Positions 1 through 7,454 of a stretch of 7,454 nucleotides of DNA are shown piece by piece. Below the pieces are notes generated by a model. The model made no database searches and was not told the origin of the DNA. It saw only the letters and a program-made list of their open reading frames with translations. This DNA comes from Rhodospirillales bacterium (GTDB lineage: Bacteria; Pseudomonadota; Alphaproteobacteria; Rhodospirillales; Casp-alpha2): the NCBI GenBank assembly GCA_016187325.1, contig JACPJY010000102.1, positions 1 through 7,454 on the forward strand. The letters run 5' to 3'. The position numbers were made by a program, and so were the translations under genes. The stretch's first letter is position 1. Every line of letters begins with the position of its first letter.

Positions 1-2427
1 CCGGAGGCCTCAGTAGCGGCGATATCGGTCACCGGGCTGGCGCTGGCGGCGCTGTTCGTGCTGGCGTGGACGCTGGGGGTTCACGCCGGCGCCCATAGGA
101 CCGCCGAGTTGCTGTACCAAGCCGCCGACGATTCCCGCGACGGCCTATTGATCACCGACGCGAATGGCCGCTTCGTCTACGCCAACCTCGCCTTCCACCG
201 GCTGTTCCACCGCGCTGCCGAAGCCGGCGGCGGCGGCAAGGTGACGTCGCTCGACGCCATCGCGCGGGCGCTCGTCGGCGACGAGGCGGCTACGGCCGAG
301 TTCCGGCGTCTGGCGGCGCAGGCCAAAACCGGGATCGCGGCGCGCGCCGAGATCGCCATCGCCGGCGGGGCGGGCGCAAATCCCGGCACCGACCCGGCGG
401 CTATCGAGTGGCGCCGGCTCAGCGTCAGCCCGCTCGCCGATCCCGCCGGCGGCGCCCTGTGGCGGGTTGAGGACGTGACCGCCAACCGCGAGGTCGACGC
501 CGTCCGCCGCGCCCAGGAATCGAGCCTCGCCGATTTCCTCGACCTGCTGCCGGTCGGCTTCTTCTCCGCCGACGGCGACGGCCGGCTCCGCTACGCCAAC
601 CAGACGCTCGCCGCTTGGCTCGGCGCCGGCGCCGACGAGATGGCGGCGCGGCCGCTCGACGATTTCCTCGCCCCCGGAACCGCCCGGCCGGCCCTCGACG
701 AGGCGGCCCGGCTCCTCACCTTTCGCCGCCGTGACGGCGGCATCTTCAAGGCCTGGGTGACGCAGACGGCGCGCCGGGGATCGGGGACGGGTGCCGGCGC
801 CGCCGGCTACAGCCGCTCGGTGGTGCTGCGCGACGCCGACTGGCGGCACACCGGCGAGACCCGCGGCGGCGACGCCGAGGGCGGGCCGGAGATTCGCCTC
901 CACTGGCTGTTCGACGAGGCGCCGGTCGGCATCGTGCTGCTCGATCTCGACGGCAACATCGCCGAGTGCAACCGCGCCTTTCTCAAGTTGGTCGGCCTGC
1001 ATCCGGAGGCGCTGATCGGCGCGCCGTTCACCGACTGTATCGCGCAGGAGGACCGGGGCGACATCGCGGCGCAGTTGTCCAAGGTGGTGATGGGCGCGGC
1101 CAAGGCGACCCACATGGAGGTGCGGATGCCCGGCGCCGGCGGCCGCCAGCTCGCCACCTCGCTCTACGCCAGCCGGCTCGAGAACGCGCTCGGCGAGCTT
1201 TCCGGCCTGGCGCTGCACTTCATCGACACCACCGAGCAGAAGAATTTGGAAGTCCAATTCGCCCAGTCGCAGAAGATGCAGGCGATCGGGCAGTTGGCGG
1301 GCGGCGTCGCCCACGACTTCAACAACCTGCTCACCGCCATGATCGGCTTCACCGATCTCCTGTTGGCCCGCCACGGCCCCGACGATCCGTCGTTCGCCGA
1401 CATCCAGCAGATCCAGCAGAACGCCAACCGCGCCACCAACCTGGTGCGTCAGCTGCTGGCGTTCTCGCGCAAGCAGACGCTCGCCCCGGTCAGGCTGGAC
1501 GTGGCCGAGGCCCTCAACGACCTGTCGCACCTGCTGGGCCGGCTGATCGGCGAGAAGATCGAGCTGAAACTCGAACACGGCCGCGAGCTCAGGCCGGTGC
1601 GCGTCGACCGCGGCCAGTTCGACCAGGTGATCGTCAATCTGGCGGTCAACGCGCGCGACGCCATGCCCCGCGGCGGCCGGCTCACCATCCGCACCTCGAC
1701 CTTCAAGCTGAACGTCGCCGTGCAGCGCGGCCACGACCTGGTGCCGCCCGGCCGCTACGTGCTGATCGAGGTCGTCGACACCGGCACCGGCATCAGGAAG
1801 GAGGACATGGAGCGCATCTTCGAGCCGTTCTTCTCGACCAAGGAGGTCGGCGCCGGGACGGGGCTCGGGCTTTCCACCGTCTACGGCATCGTCCATCAGC
1901 ACGGCGGCTTCATCTTCGTCGATTCGGCGCCGGGCGAGGGCGCCACGTTCTCGATCGTGCTGCCCGAGTACCACGAGGACGCCAAGCAGGCGGCGGCCAA
2001 GGCGGTCGCCAGGCCGGCGGCGGCGGAGCCGGCCGACCTCACCGGCGCCGGCACCGTGCTGCTGGTCGAGGATGAGGACGCGGTGCGCATGTTCGGGGCC
2101 CGGGCGCTGCGCAACAAGGGCTACAAGGTGCTGGAGGCGACCAACGGCGAGGGGGCCCTCGACGTCATCAACGCCACCGACGAGCCGATCGACCTCCTGA
2201 TCTCCGACGTGGTGATGCCGGGCATCGACGGCCATACGCTCGTCCGCCTGGTCCGCCACGAGCGGCCCGGCGTGAAGGTGATCCTGATGTCGGGTTATGC
2301 CGAGGACGCGTTCCGCGACGAGATCAGCCGCGACCCGTCGATCCAGTTCCTGGCCAAGCCGTTCAGCCTCAAGGGGCTGGCGTCCAAGGTCAAAGAGGTG
2401 ATGGCCGGCAAGGCGCCGGCGGCGTGA
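1..2427 (+). CDS. cckA: Hybrid sensor histidine kinase CckA (5' partial)
   Basis: The frame is open from the first base, so the true start lies upstream; residue numbers here count from the GTG at 58. The visible N-terminus is a hydrophobic, Ala/Leu-rich stretch (about positions 16-81), probably the last transmembrane helix. Three PAS-like domains follow (about residues 20-145, 155-260, 280-400); the second holds the CckA-like string LLPVGFFSADGDG. The HisKA domain carries the phospho-acceptor His419 in GGVAHDFNNLL. The ATPase domain shows the N box (NLAVNARDAM, Asn531), DTGTGI at 574-579, FEPFFSTKE at 588-596 and GAGTGLGLS at 598-606. An Ala/Pro-rich linker leads to a C-terminal receiver with acidic pocket residues 671-673, phospho-acceptor Asp717, Ser745 and Lys767, all intact. 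In Alphaproteobacteria CckA is a membrane kinase/phosphatase that passes phosphate through ChpT to CtrA, controlling cell cycle and motility. The domain order (TM, PAS repeats, HisKA, HATPase, REC) and the nearby recA-alaS support CckA over a generic hybrid kinase, but the missing N-terminus leaves some doubt. Confidence 0.87.
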   Translation, partial: PEASVAAISVTGLALAALFVLAWTLGVHAGAHRTAELLYQAADDSRDGLLITDANGRFVYANLAFHRLFHRAAEAGGGGKVTSLDAIARALVGDEAATAEFRRLAAQAKTGIAARAEIAIAGGAGANPGTDPAAIEWRRLSVSPLADPAGGALWRVEDVTANREVDAVRRAQESSLADFLDLLPVGFFSADGDGRLRYANQTLAAWLGAGADEMAARPLDDFLAPGTARPALDEAARLLTFRRRDGGIFKAWVTQTARRGSGTGAGAAGYSRSVVLRDADWRHTGETRGGDAEGGPEIRLHWLFDEAPVGIVLLDLDGNIAECNRAFLKLVGLHPEALIGAPFTDCIAQEDRGDIAAQLSKVVMGAAKATHMEVRMPGAGGRQLATSLYASRLENALGELSGLALHFIDTTEQKNLEVQFAQSQKMQAIGQLAGGVAHDFNNLLTAMIGFTDLLLARHGPDDPSFADIQQIQQNANRATNLVRQLLAFSRKQTLAPVRLDVAEALNDLSHLLGRLIGEKIELKLEHGRELRPVRVDRGQFDQVIVNLAVNARDAMPRGGRLTIRTSTFKLNVAVQRGHDLVPPGRYVLIEVVDTGTGIRKEDMERIFEPFFSTKEVGAGTGLGLSTVYGIVHQHGGFIFVDSAPGEGATFSIVLPEYHEDAKQAAAKAVARPAAAEPADLTGAGTVLLVEDEDAVRMFGARALRNKGYKVLEATNGEGALDVINATDEPIDLLISDVVMPGIDGHTLVRLVRHERPGVKVILMSGYAEDAFRDEISRDPSIQFLAKPFSLKGLASKVKEVMAGKAPAA

Positions 2428-2477
2428 TTCGCGAACGCCGTCGCGGTAACATTCCTCCAACGGCAGTGGAAGGCAAG

Positions 2478-2512
2478 CCGCCGCGTTGAACGCTGCGATG
2501 GGAACGCGGCGG
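2478..2512 (+). other. GC-rich hairpin just before the hemerythrin ribosome binding site
   Basis: CCGCCGCGTT (2478-2487) and AACGCGGCGG (2503-2512) form a perfect 10-bp inverted repeat around a 15-nt loop. No T-run follows, so it is not a standard intrinsic terminator for cckA. It ends 2 nt before the GAGG (2515-2518) that serves the downstream gene, so in RNA it could affect ribosome access or protect the 5' end of a processed transcript. The structure is seen directly; any role is inference. Confidence 0.5.
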
Positions 2513-2528
2513 GTGAGGGACGGGAGAC

Positions 2529-2954
2529 ATGAAGGCGGCAGCGGAGCGGAGCATCGTCTGGTCGGATGATTTCCTGATCGGCATCGAGGAAATCGACTAC
2601 GAGCACCGGCGTCTCGTCGACGACATCAACAAGTTGCACCGTGAACTGCTCGATCATGTCGACATGGAGCGGATCGAAAACACGCTCGGCCGCATCCACG
2701 CCCGCATGCAGGCTCACTTCGCGCTCGAGGAGCACGTCATGGTGTCCCATGGATACCCCCACTACCCGGAACACAAGGCGGAACACGAGCGGCTTCTGGA
2801 CGAATATACGGAACTCATGACCAAGTTCGAGAGGGGTCCGAACCTCGTTGACCAGGAGGCCATGGAGAACATGCTTCGCCGATGGATAGTCGGCCACATC
2901 CTCACCAGCGACAAGAAGATGAGCCTGATGGTCACCAGTGGCAGGCGGCCATGA
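2529..2954 (+). CDS. Bacteriohemerythrin (single-domain hemerythrin-like O2/iron-binding protein)
   Basis: This 141-residue protein has the complete hemerythrin di-iron ligand set: His26 (DYEHRRL), His63 and Glu67 (HFALEEH), His82 and His86 (HKAEH), and His123 with Asp128 (HILTSD). The N-terminal VWSDDFLIGIEEID is typical of bacterial hemerythrins. No signal peptide or membrane segment is visible, so it should be a cytosolic four-helix bundle that binds O2 reversibly at a non-haem di-iron centre; family roles include O2 delivery, O2 sensing for motility, and iron or NO handling. Which applies here cannot be read from sequence. The ATG at 2529 is supported by GAGG at 2515-2518, 10 nt upstream, and the first residues already match the family. 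It starts 101 nt after cckA, so co-transcription is possible but unproven. Its TGA is followed after one base by a TIR-bounded element. Additional histidines (37, 43, 57, 69, 74, 78) do not fit the ligand pattern. Confidence 0.9.
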   Translation: MKAAAERSIVWSDDFLIGIEEIDYEHRRLVDDINKLHRELLDHVDMERIENTLGRIHARMQAHFALEEHVMVSHGYPHYPEHKAEHERLLDEYTELMTKFERGPNLVDQEAMENMLRRWIVGHILTSDKKMSLMVTSGRRP

Positions 2955-2976
2955 CTAGGTCGTGTACCCATAACCG

Positions 2977-3165
2977 CGTCATTCCGGACACGACCTTCCT
3001 CCAAATCCTGGTCCCCGCTTTCGCGGGGATCAAATTTGGCAAGGAAGGTCAGTGATCCGGAATCCAAGGCTGCCGCCTCGCGTACCGCCATTCTGGATTC
3101 CGGATCGCAAGGCTCGCAGCCCGAAAACCTGCGGTTTTCGGGCTCGCCTAACGTCCGGAATGACG
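2977..3165. repeat. Inner inverted-repeat unit with nested hairpins
   Basis: CGTCATTCCGGAC (2977-2989) is exactly inverted at 3153-3165 (GTCCGGAATGACG). Between these arms are three more inverted repeats: a long hairpin at 2992-3050; a perfect 13-bp pair, GATCCGGAATCCA (3054-3066) with TGGATTCCGGATC (3094-3106); and a tight 12-bp stem with TGC loop at 3118-3144. CGTCATTCC/GGAATGACG-type ends and GCGAAAGC-like cores are familiar from dispersed proteobacterial intergenic repeats, so more copies elsewhere in the genome are likely. The unit adjoins the left 21-bp terminal repeat directly but is 8 nt away from the right one. Confidence 0.75.
2992..3050 (+). terminator. Long hairpin that may end the hemerythrin transcript
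   Basis: GACCTTCCTCCAAAT (2992-3006) pairs with ATTTGG (3034-3039) and AGGAAGGTC (3042-3050) with a 2-nt bulge. Inside it, TCCCCGC (3012-3018) pairs with GCGGGGA (3023-3029) around TTTC. It is 38 nt after the hemerythrin stop and would be a strong RNA structure. Only a weak TCAAATTT follows the inner stem, so it is a poor classical terminator; it may block 3' exonucleases or assist Rho instead. The hairpin is seen; terminator function is tentative. Confidence 0.35.
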
Positions 3166-3306
3166 ATCATCCTCGGTTATGAGTCCACAACCTAATTGGG
3201 AAGGAAGCGAAGGAAGCGGCGGCCGACAAGACGCCGGCCACCTAGCGGCGGGCCCCAACGCGGCCTGGCGGGAGCCGAAACCCCGCCAAAAAAACAGCCA
3301 AAAAAA

Positions 3307-3349
3307 CGAGAACATTGCGCGAATGAGAACGATAATAATCGTTCTTGTT
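3307..3349 (+). promoter_or_regulatory. Putative LexA (SOS) operator cluster upstream of recA
   Basis: GAGAAC occurs at 3307-3312 and 3324-3329, with a third copy at 3378-3383. AGAACGAT (3325-3332) and ATCGTTCT (3337-3344) form a perfect 8-bp palindrome with a 4-nt spacer, followed at once by another GTTC (3346-3349). GAAC at 3309-3312 is followed after 7 nt by GAAT (3320-3323), one base from the GAAC-N7-GAAC form of the alphaproteobacterial LexA box. recA is a classic LexA target, so SOS control is likely; which motif LexA uses is uncertain. The palindrome lies roughly at the -35 position relative to TATAAA at 3357, where a repressor would block transcription. Confidence 0.5.
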
Positions 3350-3434
3350 CAACTAGTTATAAAAATCCCTTGCCAACGAGAACAAATCATGCACATTGGG
3401 GGCGTTTGCAACCCCAAATCGCCTATGAAATAAG

Positions 3435-3439
3435 AAAGG
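3435..3439 (+). promoter_or_regulatory. recA ribosome binding site
   Basis: AAAGG at 3435-3439, in a wider AAGAAAGG, lies 8 nt before the ATG at 3448. It fixes the recA start there, although the same frame stays open upstream to about 3196. Confidence 0.7.
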
Positions 3440-3447
3440 TCAGCGCC

Positions 3448-4596
<1,149 letters not shown>

Positions 4597-4688
4597 CGCT
4601 CCCCGCCGATAACGATCCCCCGATGGACCCCCAAAAGTTTACCCAGGGTCCTTCCCGCTACCCGTCTCCCCCGACCGGTCGCCCGACG

Positions 4689-4732
4689 ACGCGGCCCCTT
4701 GCCCTTCCCCCGGGCGGGGCCGCGTTCCTTTT
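4689..4732 (+). terminator. Intrinsic terminator after recA
   Basis: ACGCGGCCCC (4689-4698) pairs perfectly with GGGGCCGCGT (4716-4725), giving a 10-bp GC-rich stem, and is followed by TTCCTTTT (to 4732). It begins 92 nt after the recA stop. A weaker pair, GGACCC (4625-4630) with GGGTCC (4646-4651), precedes it. The terminator separates recA from alaS, so alaS should have its own promoter downstream of it. Confidence 0.8.
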
Positions 4733-4825
4733 CGCCGGCCGCCCCGCGGGATAATCGCCGCCGAACCCCGCCAACGGCGTTTATTTCTTGGGATTCCGCC
4801 CCTACATTAGCGGTCGTCGCCGCTG
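4733..4825 (+). other. Junction upstream of alaS lacking the expected start region
   Basis: Between the recA terminator and the first usable alaS codon there is no Shine-Dalgarno motif or ATG followed by the conserved AlaS N-terminus. In the alaS frame, TAG at 4808-4810 is followed by an Arg codon and then codons for SSPLVPRNDP, so recognisable homology begins at 4814. The 48 nt before 4814 do not encode the family FLxFF...GH segment in any of the three frames. TACATT (4803-4808) resembles a -10 box, with a weak TTTATT (4780-4785) 17 nt upstream, so promoter sequence may lie almost directly against coding sequence. Confidence 0.55.
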
Positions 4826-7405
<2,580 letters not shown>

Positions 7406-7454
7406 TCGTCCTTCGAGACGCCCCGTCCCCTCACCCTGAGGAGCCTGCGAAGCG
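7406..7454. repeat. Partial palindromic intergenic repeat, cut by the window end
   Basis: Directly after the alaS stop comes TCGTCCTTCGAGACGC, then CCTCA-CCC-TGAGG (7429-7441), then GAAGCG at the edge. CCTTCGAGACGC...CTCACCCTGAGGAG is a familiar pattern of dispersed palindromic repeats in alphaproteobacterial genomes, where the second arm would read GCGTCTCGAAGG. That arm is not in the window, so the full unit is inferred. The small CCTCA/TGAGG stem is visible and could also contribute to alaS transcript ending. Confidence 0.55.

Larger units (their letters stand above)
2956..3194. mobile_element. MITE-like non-autonomous element (239 bp) with 21-bp terminal inverted repeats
   Basis: The left end (2956-2976) and the reverse complement of the right end (3174-3194) agree at 18 of 21 positions; the inner part, CATAACCG against CGGTTATG, matches perfectly. 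Both outer ends begin with TA (2956-2957 and 3193-3194), in a CTAG context on the left and CTAA on the right, compatible with the TA target duplication of IS630/Tc1-like or some IS5-group elements. No transposase or convincing ORF lies inside, so if mobile it would need one supplied in trans. It begins one base after the hemerythrin stop codon. The terminal repeats are seen directly; family and mobility are inference. It could instead be a REP/BIME-type palindromic repeat. Confidence 0.6.
3195..3447 (+). promoter_or_regulatory. recA leader/promoter region
   Basis: No gene is supported in this 253-bp stretch. It starts with a tandem 9-bp repeat (AAGGAAGCG at 3201-3209 and 3210-3218), continues GC-rich to about 3287, then has two A-runs (3288-3294 and 3301-3305) and a notably AT-rich patch to about 3390, which is the likely promoter zone. 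TATAAA at 3357-3362 is the best -10 candidate, although no good -35 lies 16-18 nt upstream. TTGCCA at 3370-3375 resembles a -35 but lacks a clear -10. A stem TTGGGG (3396-3401) with CCCCAA (3412-3417) lies about 30 nt before the recA start. Confidence 0.5.

Noticed and set aside
145..2460. Very long open frame on the minus strand opposite cckA (771 codons)
   Set aside because: It is the mirror of a GC-rich gene: low-complexity Arg/Gly/Ala/Asp/Val composition with no recognisable domain, while the + strand carries complete kinase and receiver motifs.
2977..3165. CRISPR-like repeats between hemerythrin and recA
   Set aside because: The repeated words are inverted and irregularly spaced, with no regular direct repeat-spacer periodicity and no cas genes.
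3267..3294. GGCGGG/CCCGCC hairpin followed by an A-run, considered as a terminator
   Set aside because: The + strand transcript would have A residues, not U, after the stem, and on the minus strand the U-run comes before the stem, so it is not an intrinsic terminator in either direction.
3179..3433. 84-codon open frame between hemerythrin and recA
   Set aside because: It begins inside the right terminal repeat of the element and has no ribosome binding site or recognisable domain; only its last 14 codons are noted as a possible mini-ORF.
3196..3447. Upstream in-frame extension of recA giving a 466-residue protein
   Set aside because: The extension is basic and low-complexity, runs through the putative operator and promoter patch, and has no family match; the ATG at 3448 has a good ribosome binding site.

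Overview
The window looks like a chromosomal segment from a GC-rich alphaproteobacterium, probably near Rhodospirillales. The basis is the high-GC codon usage, a CckA-type cell-cycle kinase, the recA-alaS gene pair usual in that class, and short palindromic intergenic repeats of a kind common there. All recognised genes are on the + strand.

Layout: (1) 1-2427, the 3' part of cckA, a hybrid sensor kinase whose beginning lies outside the window. (2) 2428-2528, a short gap with a strong hairpin just ahead of the next ribosome binding site. (3) 2529-2954, a small single-domain bacteriohemerythrin. (4) 2955-3194, a gene-free block filled almost entirely by a MITE-like element: 21-bp imperfect terminal inverted repeats surround a second inverted-repeat unit carrying several hairpins. 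(5) 3195-3447, the recA leader, with an AT-rich patch containing repeated GAGAAC/GTTCT motifs that look like a LexA-type operator. (6) 3448-4596, recA, followed by an intrinsic terminator at 4689-4732. (7) 4826-7405, alaS, complete at its 3' end but lacking a recognisable start and its first ~25-29 residues. (8) 7406-7454, the beginning of another palindromic intergenic repeat cut by the window edge.

The genes are mostly housekeeping: cell-cycle phosphorelay, non-haem iron O2 binding, recombination and the SOS response, and alanyl-tRNA synthesis. I do not see a new defence or biosynthetic system. The items most worth a second look are the broken 5' end of alaS, the composite inverted-repeat element beside the hemerythrin stop codon, and the arrangement of the putative SOS operator before recA.
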